Part shown: one piece after another, positions 1-6,727 of the stretch
How the letters are laid out: each line of letters begins with the position of its first letter
Numbering within the stretch: position 1 is the first letter of the stretch
NCBI GenBank assembly: GCA_002293545.1
Contig: DBDL01000032.1
Coordinates: 1 to 16,976 of the forward strand
Direction: 5' to 3'
Source of the DNA: Lachnoclostridium sp. UBA933
GTDB taxonomy: Bacteria; Bacillota; Clostridia; Lachnospirales; Lachnospiraceae
Length of the DNA: 16,976 nt
The notes under the pieces: model-generated
The model's database searches: none
Seen by the model: only the letters and a program-made list of their open reading frames with translations
Told to the model about the DNA's origin: nothing
Program-made: the position numbers and the translations under genes

Positions 1-81
1 CCTATCTTATCATTTCAGGATTCCCCGGTAAGAATTACCGCTTTGCTTTGTCACTTGATGCGAAGAGAATCCTGTGAATAG
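1..81 (+). other. Possible C-terminal end of a gene entering from the left; frame unresolved
   Basis: Two plus-strand frames are open from the edge. Frame 1 runs to a TAG at 79-81 (26 residues, ending RRESCE). Frame 3 runs to a TGA at 75-77 (24 residues, ending DAKRIL). Neither tail is recognisable and codon use does not separate them. A gene ending here would be convergent with the superoxide dismutase gene, which is a plausible arrangement, but nothing proves that either frame is translated. Confidence 0.2.
16..74. repeat. Nested inverted repeat at the left edge
   Basis: CAGGATTC at 16-23 is matched perfectly by GAATCCTG at 67-74. Inside lies a second perfect hairpin, CGGTAA at 26-31 with TTACCG at 35-40 and a 3-base loop. 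Neither is followed by a T-tract on either strand, so this is not an ordinary intrinsic terminator. If the minus-strand promoter candidate at 92-120 is real, this segment would be the first part of its transcript. I compared it by eye with the conserved cores of common riboswitches and recognised none. It may equally be the 3' end of a plus-strand coding region that starts outside the window. Confidence 0.4.
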
Positions 82-91
82 TTTTGACCTT

Positions 92-120
92 AGTGTAACA
101 GTTCTTCCCTTTGATGTAAA
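92..120 (-). promoter_or_regulatory. Candidate minus-strand promoter reading off the left edge
   Basis: On the minus strand TTTACA (115-120) is separated by 17 bases from TACACT (92-97). The -10 box is preceded by TGT, giving an extended -10 (TGTTACACT). The -35 matches the sigma-A consensus at 5 of 6 positions and the -10 at 4 of 6. Transcription would start near 85 and run through the inverted repeat at 16-74. The gene it would serve lies outside the window. Confidence 0.4.
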
Positions 121-128
121 CAAGAATA

Positions 129-740
129 TTAATGTAAGCGGACTTTCCCCCAATTAATAATATTAAACCAGCATTTAATATAATCAATTCTTAGATTTTG
201 GTATTGCAGATAATACGAATGCTCCCACACATCAATCAAGAGAAGCGGTATAAATTTCATTAAATCCGGAGTATTTTGATTTGGTGTCGTCTGAATGGAA
301 ACACGTTTTGACGAACGGTTCCAGACCAGCCAGGCGTATCCCGATCCAAACACTCCCATTGCGGCATCGGTCATTATTGCTTTCCAATTTTCATAAGATC
401 CAAAATCACGGTTAAAAATTGCTTCTATTTCCGGACCGGGTTTTTGACCGGCGGCATGTGACATTTTATCAAAATAAATTTGGTGGTTGTAAACACCGCC
501 CGCATTATTCAGGACAGGCGTTTGAATGATTTTCGGCAAATGCGGGACACTGATGATTAACTGTTCCAGGCTCATATTCTGATACTGCGGATAATCCCTC
601 AATGTTTTATTTAAGTTTTCCACATAAGCCGCATAATGTTTGTCATGATGAAAATGAAGTGTTTCCACATTAAGGCAGGGTTCCAGATAATCATACAAAT
701 AGGGAAGAGGTTCCGTTTGAAAAGGATAGTGTTCATTCAT
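129..740 (-). CDS. sodA: Superoxide dismutase, Fe/Mn family, probably Mn type
   Basis: Cytosolic enzyme that converts superoxide to hydrogen peroxide and oxygen. The 203-residue product has the usual length and both SOD domains. By alignment to E. coli SodB/SodA motifs, the metal ligands are H31 (in HFHHDKHY), H86 (in GGVYNH), D170 and H174 (in DVWEH). The second-shell pattern is Mn-like: Gly in NNAGG, with the glutamine supplied later at Q155 (TPNQN), as in Mn-SOD. Valine 83 stands where many Mn-SODs have His (GGHxNH). The ATG at 738-740 was chosen because it gives the family's normal N-terminus, but no Shine-Dalgarno precedes it. An in-frame GTG at 771-773 has GGAG four bases upstream and would add 11 residues. 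The gene diverges from folA. It has no obvious terminator. Confidence 0.93.
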   Translation of the reverse strand: MNEHYPFQTEPLPYLYDYLEPCLNVETLHFHHDKHYAAYVENLNKTLRDYPQYQNMSLEQLIISVPHLPKIIQTPVLNNAGGVYNHQIYFDKMSHAAGQKPGPEIEAIFNRDFGSYENWKAIMTDAAMGVFGSGYAWLVWNRSSKRVSIQTTPNQNTPDLMKFIPLLLIDVWEHSYYLQYQNLRIDYIKCWFNIINWGKVRLH

Positions 741-877
741 ATTATTCAATGATTGTACGAGATGATTTCGCACGATTCTCCGTATTGTTTTGATACTATA
801 TATATGTGAAAACCTTCTGGTTATGTGTGAAAGGGACAATAAACACTACTACGATACAATACAAGGCAGGGATATCT
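741..877. promoter_or_regulatory. Divergent control region between sodA and folA
   Basis: This 137-base AT-rich gap must carry the start signals for both genes. On the plus strand GGGACA (833-838), a 16-base gap and TACAAT (855-860) resemble a promoter, but its start site near 867 would fall inside the folA Shine-Dalgarno (863-871), so it is doubtful. An extended -10 (TGATACTAT, 791-799) further upstream, without a good -35, is an alternative. On the minus strand a GGAG at the sodA side precedes an in-frame GTG (771-773). I found no PerR- or Fur-like palindrome by eye. Confidence 0.35.
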
Positions 878-1387
878 ATGATTGCATTAATTGCAGCATA
901 TGCAAAAAACAGGGTGATTGGCAGCAAGGGACGGCTCCCGTGGTATATTGCCGGTGATATGATACGATTTCAGGAGCTTACTTCCGGAAATATTTTGATT
1001 ATGGGCAGACGTACCTTTGAAGAAATCGGAAAGCCGCTTCCCGGCCGAATGACTTATCTTGTATCCGCCACCCGGAAAGAGGAAGCTCCGAATTGCAAAA
1101 CCGTAACCGGACTTTCGGAAGCAATTGACACCGCTTATCAAGATATGACCGGCGGCTCTGAAAATAAAAACGGCAAAAAAGATATTTTTATTTGTGGCGG
1201 CGCGGCTCTGTACCGGGAGGCGATTCCGCTTGTTGACAAGATGTTTTTAACGATAATTGAAAGGGAATATGAAGGCGACGTTTTTTTCCCGGAATTTGAT
1301 ACGGATGCCTTTATAAAAACATTAGATGAATCCCATACCGAGGATATTCCTTATCGGTATGTGATTTATGAAAAGAAGAAAGGATAG
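878..1387 (+). CDS. folA: Dihydrofolate reductase
   Basis: Reduces dihydrofolate to tetrahydrofolate with NADPH, feeding thymidylate, purine and methionine synthesis; it is the trimethoprim target. The 169-residue product has the family length. Visible motifs are the N-terminal strand with NRVIG and LPW (W22), the substrate-binding acid D27 in AGDMIRF at the same number as in E. coli, the NADPH-binding MGRRTFEEIG, and the C-terminal FICGGAALY loop. The reading frame stays open upstream to 806, but the ATG at 878 has a purine-rich site (AAGGCAGGG) about 6 bases before it and gives the correct N-terminus. The next gene starts 7 bases after the stop, so the two are probably co-transcribed. Confidence 0.95.
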   Translation: MIALIAAYAKNRVIGSKGRLPWYIAGDMIRFQELTSGNILIMGRRTFEEIGKPLPGRMTYLVSATRKEEAPNCKTVTGLSEAIDTAYQDMTGGSENKNGKKDIFICGGAALYREAIPLVDKMFLTIIEREYEGDVFFPEFDTDAFIKTLDESHTEDIPYRYVIYEKKKG

Positions 1388-1394
1388 GGAAAAC

Positions 1395-2075
1395 ATGAAA
1401 AAAAATCTGTCTGCGTCGGTTAAAACACCGATTACATGGAACTGTCTTGGAGATTCGATTACCGACATCGGCTATACCTCTAAGCATTATTTTGAGTACA
1501 TCAATGAAAGACATCCGGTTTTTGAAATCCGGAATTATGGTATATCGGGAACACGGATTGCCGGAACAGTTTCCGATGCCATGTGCAACCGTTACAGCGA
1601 AATGTTAAATGCTGATTTAATTACTGTGTTCGGCGGGGTAAATGACTGGGGGCAGGAAAATCCCGTACCATTAGGTCAGATAGAAACCACTGATATCACA
1701 ACTTTTTACGGGGCATTAAAAGCTTTATGCGAGGGGTTGAAAACAAAATTCCCCGCCTCCGTCATTCTGTTTTTTACTCCGCTTGGGTGTAAGGGGTTCA
1801 GCGGATTTGCCGTAGAGGAAAATATTTGGGGGCTGACCATCGCAGATTATGCGGATGCGATAATCCATGTATGTGAACGGTATGATATTCCGGTGCTGGA
1901 TTTATACCGGAGCTGCGGATTTTCGGTATATAACCCCGTACATAATAAGAAATATTTTTTTGACGGACTTCACTTAAATGAAGCGGGGCACTTAGAAATC
2001 AGTTACTTGATTGAGAAAGCGATTGGGAAGTATAAGGACTTACCGTCCAAAGATATTCATCACCCCATGCAATAG
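1395..2075 (+). CDS. SGNH/GDSL-family hydrolase
   Basis: A probable serine esterase, lipase or deacylase of the SGNH fold, 226 residues. The four conserved blocks are all present: GDSIT with nucleophile S21, the oxyanion glycine in NYGISG (G49), GGVND with N83, and DGLHLNEAGH with D190 and H193. There is no signal peptide or membrane segment, so it is probably cytosolic. The substrate cannot be told from sequence; cytosolic relatives include acyl-ester and carbohydrate-acetyl hydrolases. The ATG at 1395 was chosen because AGGATAGGG sits just upstream; an earlier in-frame ATG at 1368 lies inside folA. The last 36 bases overlap the end of the convergent CPBP protease gene. A T-rich run at 2089-2101 follows, but only a 3-bp stem precedes it. 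Confidence 0.88.
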   Translation: MKKNLSASVKTPITWNCLGDSITDIGYTSKHYFEYINERHPVFEIRNYGISGTRIAGTVSDAMCNRYSEMLNADLITVFGGVNDWGQENPVPLGQIETTDITTFYGALKALCEGLKTKFPASVILFFTPLGCKGFSGFAVEENIWGLTIADYADAIIHVCERYDIPVLDLYRSCGFSVYNPVHNKKYFFDGLHLNEAGHLEISYLIEKAIGKYKDLPSKDIHHPMQ

Positions 2076-2666
2076 CATTGTTGAATAACTGTTTTTTGTT
2101 TTCAGCCGCAATGCGCCCAGTGCTGTCCCATAAAAGAACCCCACGGCGACCTTCCAAAACATCACATTGATGAGTCCCGTATCTGTGCGAAAAGCAATGG
2201 CATCTATATAACCGATATGCCATAGTGCAAATAATAAAACTGATATTATGTATACCATATACTCATTTTTATATACAATGCTAAGCTTATTCCAGATATA
2301 TCCGCGGAATAATAATTCTTCAAACAAAGGAGTTACAACACTCCCGTAAAACAATAGAACGACTGCTTCCCATCCGCCGGTATAATTTGATGGTGTTGTA
2401 ATGAAAATAACGGCGGCAATTACGGTCGTCGCTATATAAAGCTTATGAAACTTTTCCGGCAGTACCGATAACGGTACATTTTGTTTTTTTGAAAGCAGAT
2501 AAAGCGTTGCCGAAAGAATCAGCATTGCCGTCAAAGAAGCGACCCTGTCCGTAATATTCGTTCTTTCAATAAAGATAAAAATGACTTGCTTGATACCAAA
2601 CAGCAAAAACTGTAAAGCGATCAATAGTCCTATGATATAAGATATGACCTTTGTTCTGTTTCCCAT
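2040..2666 (-). CDS. CPBP-family intramembrane metalloprotease (CAAX/Abi-like)
   Basis: Polytopic membrane protein of 208 residues with about six hydrophobic segments. It carries the three signature motifs of the CPBP family: EELLFR (E116, E117, R121), FALWH with H150, and HGVMN with H200 and N204. The glutamates and histidines form the metal site of this glutamic/metallo-type intramembrane protease family. Members act in CAAX processing in eukaryotes and, in Firmicutes, in bacteriocin immunity, pheromone maturation or stress signalling; the substrate here is unknown. It starts 15 bases after the glycosyltransferase stop with AGGAG upstream, so it is third in the recJ operon. Its 3' end overlaps the SGNH hydrolase gene by 36 bases on the opposite strand. 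Confidence 0.88.
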   Translation of the reverse strand: MGNRTKVISYIIGLLIALQFLLFGIKQVIFIFIERTNITDRVASLTAMLILSATLYLLSKKQNVPLSVLPEKFHKLYIATTVIAAVIFITTPSNYTGGWEAVVLLFYGSVVTPLFEELLFRGYIWNKLSIVYKNEYMVYIISVLLFALWHIGYIDAIAFRTDTGLINVMFWKVAVGFFYGTALGALRLKTKNSYSTMLLHGVMNIFGR

Positions 2667-2681
2667 CTTGCCGCTCCTGAC

Positions 2682-3677
2682 TTACATCTCCCCTTTATAC
2701 ATTTCCGCCTCTTTTATATTCCCCAACTTCGTATGACTGTCAACAAGACCTTGCAGCGGTATTTTATTGGAATAATTTATGTTCAGTATCGGAAGCGTTT
2801 CATAAACTGCATTGTAGTACCAGACAACCGCCTCCTGATAATCACCGATTCCATAAAAATACGCACCCAGTTCACAGCACATTTCTGAAGAGCCTTCACT
2901 CATCAAATCTTTCAGGCACATTTTTAAAATCGTTGAAACGTCATTTCCCAGCCGCGCCGCTTTTACTGCAATACAGGAGGCCTCCTTGATTTCATCCAGA
3001 CTCCGGGAAGAATCCAATGCCGATCTCTCAAAAAACTTTCCGGCTTTTTTGAAATCCGCGTCCTCACCGGAAATAAACAGCTCCATTGCATACATATGAT
3101 GAAGACGTTTTGAAAGACGGCCTCCGTTTGCGATATATTTCTGAAAAGTCATAAAATCCCGTCCGGCATGATTGTTTTTCGGTAAATGAAGGAGTACGAT
3201 ATCACTGTCATATACAACCGGACTGAGGCGTATCATTTCATGCACCGGTTCTTCCCATACAAATGTGCGCAGGCGTTTAAACAGCTTCGGACGGTATTCC
3301 TCGTCAAAATTATATGCGGTCCCGTACTGCAGCTGATTACCGTACTTCATTTGTACAATGTCAATCTCCGGAAGAAGTGTTTCTTTCAGCTCACGAAACC
3401 TTTTGTAATTCTCTTTGTCAAGAACTTCGTCTGCATCCGCCGCATAGATATAATCCTTCGTTGCCTTGGAAAAAGAAAAATTCCTGGCAGCCGAAAAATC
3501 GTCAATCCATTTAAAGTCATAAATGTTATCGGTGTATTTCCCGGCAATTTCCTTTGTGGAATCTGCGGAACCGGTATCCACGATAATGATCTCATCCATC
3601 AATCCCGCAATGCTGTCCAGACATCTTTCTAAAATAGCTTCTTCATCCTTTACAATCATACATAAACTGATTTCCAT
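2682..3677 (-). CDS. Family 2 glycosyltransferase with C-terminal helical repeats (SunS-like)
   Basis: A 331-residue GT-A fold glycosyltransferase. The N-terminus (SLCMIVKDEEAILERCLDS) and IIVDTGSADST with D34 form the nucleotide-sugar site. DADE at 81-84 is the DXD-type metal motif. WIDDFSAARNFS (57-68) is typical of the TPR-associated GT2 group that includes the sublancin S-glycosyltransferase SunS. Residues about 195-331 are helical and TPR-like (for example YGIGDYQEAVVWYYNA). There is no membrane segment. The acceptor is unknown: cell-wall glycan, protein or peptide are all possible. The ribosome binding site GGGAGGT overlaps the recJ stop codon, and the start lies 2 bases beyond that stop, which implies translational coupling. 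A CPBP protease gene follows. Confidence 0.85.
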   Translation of the reverse strand: MEISLCMIVKDEEAILERCLDSIAGLMDEIIIVDTGSADSTKEIAGKYTDNIYDFKWIDDFSAARNFSFSKATKDYIYAADADEVLDKENYKRFRELKETLLPEIDIVQMKYGNQLQYGTAYNFDEEYRPKLFKRLRTFVWEEPVHEMIRLSPVVYDSDIVLLHLPKNNHAGRDFMTFQKYIANGGRLSKRLHHMYAMELFISGEDADFKKAGKFFERSALDSSRSLDEIKEASCIAVKAARLGNDVSTILKMCLKDLMSEGSSEMCCELGAYFYGIGDYQEAVVWYYNAVYETLPILNINYSNKIPLQGLVDSHTKLGNIKEAEMYKGEM

Positions 3678-3679
3678 AC

Positions 3680-5440
3680 CTACCTCCCATAATTTCCAAT
3701 CTGAATTTTGATTTTCCGGAATCCGTTATATTCATCCACAATCGGATAATATGTAAAATTTACGTCGGTTTCATTTGGTATGCCGGCATATACTTTCCGA
3801 AGTGTTTCTTCTCCGAACTCATGTATCAGGAAATTCTCAAACTGTTCTGTCTGCCCGAACAAGACCGCATCCATCATCGTCCCCTCCTGCGACTTCAGCA
3901 TAAGTGCCAGTACGGTACTGCCATATCCCCTTTTCACCATACCGGCAATCTGAAAATGGGCCTCCGCAAACACCGGTTTCGTATTGCCGTTTCCAAACGG
4001 TTCCAAAACCTCCAGTTCGCCGATTAACGTTTCCGTAATATACCGAACCGGCATCGGAATATCAATTTCAATGATCCGGCATAAATCATTCTCCGTTAAT
4101 CCGGAACACTCATTCAGCCGCTGTTCAAATACTTGTAAATGCTCTTCTCTCATCGTAATGCCCGCCGCCATCGGATGACCTCCGAATCTGATAAAAAGAT
4201 CACTGCACTCACAGCATTTCTCAAACATATTGAATCCGGGAATGGATCGTCCGGAACCTTTTATTACACCGTCTTCTTTTCTGACAAAAATAATTGACGG
4301 CCGGTAATATCGTTCTTTCACCTGACCCGCTATAATACCCGCTAAGCTTTCATGACAATCCGGCAGCAAATAAACCAACACGGATTTCTCTGTCATATCA
4401 TTGTCATCCAAGAGCCGAAAGGCAGTTTGGATGCTCTCTTCCGTCAGTCGCTTTCTTTCGTCATTCAATGCTTTTAACTGTTCTGCCTTAACTGCCGCTT
4501 CCTTTTCATCTGCGGCGTCCAGCAGCTCAAACGCGATTTGTACATTGCTCAAACGCCCGGAAGCATTAAAACACGGTCCGAGTATGTATCCGATATGATA
4601 CGCACGCAGCTTCTTCCCTTTCAGTCCCTGGGCTTCTATGAGTGCACGAATCCCCAAGTTTTCCGTGTTCTGCAGCCGCAGGATTCCCTCGCGTACCAAA
4701 ATACGGTTTTCCCCTTGCAGCTTCATCACATCGGCAACGGTTGCCAATGCAACAAACTCCAAGAGTTGTTCCAGTTCGGAGGATAAAATATTTTGCTTTT
4801 CATATAGTGCCTGAACCAGCTTGTAAGCAATCCCCGCACCGCACAGTTCCTGAAACGGATACGGACAGTCCTCTTGCTTATGGTCAATGATTGCGTCTGC
4901 CGGCGGCAGACATCCCTGTATATCATGATGATCGGTTACAATCACTTTCAGACCCTGTTCTTTGGCATAGGCAATTTCATCCGCCGCTGCAATCCCATTG
5001 TCACAAGTCAATACCATTGTGCAGTCTTTTTCTATCGCTTCCTCGATAATGCGTCTGTTTAGCCCATACCCCTCCGATACACGCTCAGGAGTAAAGATTT
5101 CGCATGTCAGCCCGATTCTTTCCAAACCCTTTTTCAATATATATGCGGCAAAGATGCCGTCACAGTCAAAATCAGAAGAAACCGCTATTTTACCGCCGGC
5201 TTCTTTCATAATCATCTCTGACGCGATTTCCATATCCTTTAAAAGCCACGGAGAATATAAATCCTCCAGCGTTGCATATAAAAACCTTTCTATTTCTTCT
5301 TCACTCCGCACTCCCCGGTTGACCATCAGACGAATCGTCACCGGATCAAGATGAAAGTGTTCCGCAAGAGATTTGAAATCCTCTTTTACCATCTTTTGAA
5401 TCCATTTTTCAGTTTTCTTCCGTGTATTTCGTGTCGCCAT
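3680..5440 (-). CDS. recJ: Single-stranded-DNA-specific exonuclease RecJ
   Basis: 5'-3' exonuclease on single-stranded DNA, acting in recombination, mismatch and base-excision repair. The 586-residue protein has the DHH and DHHA1 domains of the family: motif I DFDCDG (D90, D92, D94; the usual form is DYDVDG, so Cys replaces Val), motif II CDNGI with D147, motif III TDHH (170-172), CGAGIAYKL near 200-208, NASGRLS near 292-298, and the DHHA1 GGH at 420-422. The C-terminal part fits the nucleic-acid-binding domain. The length is at the short end of the family but all core motifs are present. The ATG at 5438-5440 has AAGGG upstream. It heads an operon with the glycosyltransferase and CPBP protease. 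Confidence 0.93.
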   Translation of the reverse strand: MATRNTRKKTEKWIQKMVKEDFKSLAEHFHLDPVTIRLMVNRGVRSEEEIERFLYATLEDLYSPWLLKDMEIASEMIMKEAGGKIAVSSDFDCDGIFAAYILKKGLERIGLTCEIFTPERVSEGYGLNRRIIEEAIEKDCTMVLTCDNGIAAADEIAYAKEQGLKVIVTDHHDIQGCLPPADAIIDHKQEDCPYPFQELCGAGIAYKLVQALYEKQNILSSELEQLLEFVALATVADVMKLQGENRILVREGILRLQNTENLGIRALIEAQGLKGKKLRAYHIGYILGPCFNASGRLSNVQIAFELLDAADEKEAAVKAEQLKALNDERKRLTEESIQTAFRLLDDNDMTEKSVLVYLLPDCHESLAGIIAGQVKERYYRPSIIFVRKEDGVIKGSGRSIPGFNMFEKCCECSDLFIRFGGHPMAAGITMREEHLQVFEQRLNECSGLTENDLCRIIEIDIPMPVRYITETLIGELEVLEPFGNGNTKPVFAEAHFQIAGMVKRGYGSTVLALMLKSQEGTMMDAVLFGQTEQFENFLIHEFGEETLRKVYAGIPNETDVNFTYYPIVDEYNGFRKIKIQIGNYGR

Positions 5441-5540
5441 AAAAACCCTTCATTTCCGGCGCATCTGCACCGGCTGCCGTTTATTTTTGAAATAAGTACA
5501 TATCCTCCGTCCGCAGATGATTCCGCATCGCACGGAGCGG
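5441..5540 (-). promoter_or_regulatory. Structured leader of recJ
   Basis: The untranslated leader can fold. CTCCGT (5505-5510) pairs with ACGGAG (5532-5537), with GATG/CATC stacked inside (5516-5519 with 5526-5529). Next to the ribosome binding site, CCGG (5456-5459) pairs with CCGG (5470-5473). In competition, CATCTGC at 5462-5468 is complementary to GCAGATG at 5513-5519, which would break both hairpins. Whether this regulates recJ is inference; no known riboswitch core is recognised. Confidence 0.35.
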
Positions 5541-5554
5541 CTTATATTTGTTTT

Positions 5555-5583
5555 ATTTTACATCAAGCGTATCCGGTTTGCAA
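5555..5583 (-). promoter_or_regulatory. recJ: Candidate promoter of the recJ operon
   Basis: Minus-strand TTGCAA (5578-5583), a 17-base spacer and TAAAAT (5555-5560): 4 of 6 and 5 of 6 matches to the sigma-A consensus. Transcription would begin near 5548, leaving a leader of about 108 bases before recJ. Confidence 0.5.
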
Positions 5584-5595
5584 GTCAAGAATAGA

Positions 5596-5625
5596 TTGCA
5601 TTTTACAAACATTTTGTGTTATCCT
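5596..5625 (+). promoter_or_regulatory. prmA: Candidate promoter of prmA
   Basis: TTGCAT (5596-5601), an 18-base spacer and TATCCT (5620-5625) preceded by TGT, an extended -10. The boxes are only partial matches. A short dyad, TTTACAA at 5602-5608 and TTGTAAA at 5625-5631, overlaps the site and could be an operator or chance in AT-rich DNA. The remaining leader up to 5714 shows no other clear signal except the GGAG about 10 bases before the start codon. Confidence 0.3.
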
Positions 5626-5714
5626 TGTAAATACCAAAATACAAAGAATTTCGGTGTTGTATATATTTTAACTAAGGAATTACGCTGTCTGTATAGAAAC
5701 GGAGAAAACTTAAT

Positions 5715-6659
5715 ATGAAATGGATTAAATTCACACTGGAAACAACAACGGAAGCCACTGATTTACTAAGCTATGAGCTTAGCCGAATCGGCATAGAGGG
5801 GATTGAAATAGAAGACCGTCTGCCTGCCGGCAATGAAGAACGCGCTTTGGAACTGGGAGAAATCCTGCCGGTACGTGAAGCGGACGACGGTACGGCAACC
5901 ATACATTTTTATCTGGAACCCCCCTGTGATATCGAAAAACGGCTGAAACAGGTAAATGATATCTTCCGCGAAGCTTCTGACTATACCGATATAGGAAAAG
6001 GAACGGTTCATGCGGCAGAAACTCCCGACATTGACTGGGTAAGCAACTGGAAACAATATTTTAAGCCGTTCCGTGCGACAGAGAATATTATCATTAAACC
6101 AACTTGGGAATCTGCCGAAAAAGAGTCGGATACCGATATCATCATTGAAATTGACCCGGATACCGCCTTTGGCACCGGTTCTCATGAAACCACCCTGCTT
6201 TGTCTGCAGGCACTTGAAAAATATCAGAAACAAAAAATGCGGATTTTGGATGTTGGCTGCGGCAGCGGCATTCTTACGGTTGTCGCCTGCAAACTGGGCG
6301 CCGGCAGTGCCACTGCCGTTGATATTGATGAAACGGCAGTGAAAATTGCCGGTAAAAATCTTGCCGTAAATCATATTTCAAACGCCAAACTGCTTACCGG
6401 CAATCTGATAGACAATGAAAAATTACGGGAACAAATAGGTTTTGGGTGTTTTGATATGGTCTTAGCCAATATCCTTGCCGATATACTGATTCCGCTTTCT
6501 TCCGTCATACGTCCGCATATGAAAAAAGACGGACTTTTCGTCACCTCCGGTATTATTAACACGAAGGCGGACGAAGTCCGTCAGGCACTCCTCCGTAACC
6601 ATTTTGAAATCATTGATACACTTACAATGAAGGAGTGGGTTTCTTTTATTGTGAAATGA
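5715..6659 (+). CDS. prmA: Ribosomal protein L11 methyltransferase
   Basis: Uses S-adenosylmethionine to trimethylate lysines and the N-terminus of ribosomal protein L11. The 314-residue protein has the family length. An N-terminal L11-recognition domain ends with DWVSNWKQYFKPF (107-119). It is followed by the PrmA signature DPDTAFGTGSHETT (147-160), the SAM-binding glycine motif ILDVGCGSG (177-185), the acidic VDID ending strand 2 (202-205), and the catalytic-loop ANILAD (251-256). GGAG lies about 10 bases before the ATG. The gene is divergent from recJ and convergent with secDF, so it appears to be transcribed alone. Near its end a 10-base sequence (TTTATTGTGA) is repeated at 6645-6654 and 6661-6670. 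Confidence 0.96.
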   Translation: MKWIKFTLETTTEATDLLSYELSRIGIEGIEIEDRLPAGNEERALELGEILPVREADDGTATIHFYLEPPCDIEKRLKQVNDIFREASDYTDIGKGTVHAAETPDIDWVSNWKQYFKPFRATENIIIKPTWESAEKESDTDIIIEIDPDTAFGTGSHETTLLCLQALEKYQKQKMRILDVGCGSGILTVVACKLGAGSATAVDIDETAVKIAGKNLAVNHISNAKLLTGNLIDNEKLREQIGFGCFDMVLANILADILIPLSSVIRPHMKKDGLFVTSGIINTKADEVRQALLRNHFEIIDTLTMKEWVSFIVK

Positions 6660-6727
6660 ATTTATTGTGATTCCGTTTTCATCTGTAATACATCTTCACA
6701 GGAACATAACAACTTTTCCGGTACCCC

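Noticed and set aside
833..860. GGGACA-16-TACAAT as the folA promoter
   Set aside because: The start site would fall within the folA ribosome binding site; kept only as a doubtful element in the intergenic entry.
2076..2105. T-rich run after the SGNH hydrolase gene as a terminator
   Set aside because: Only a 3-bp stem precedes the T residues, and the region codes for the CPBP protease on the other strand.
5766..6374. Minus-strand open frame (202 codons) opposite prmA
   Set aside because: prmA has all family motifs on the other strand; the antisense product matches nothing recognisable and has no start signal.
6645..6670. Direct repeat TTTATTGTGA at the prmA end
   Set aside because: Two copies of 10 bases in AT-rich DNA; no sign of a target-site duplication or mobile element.
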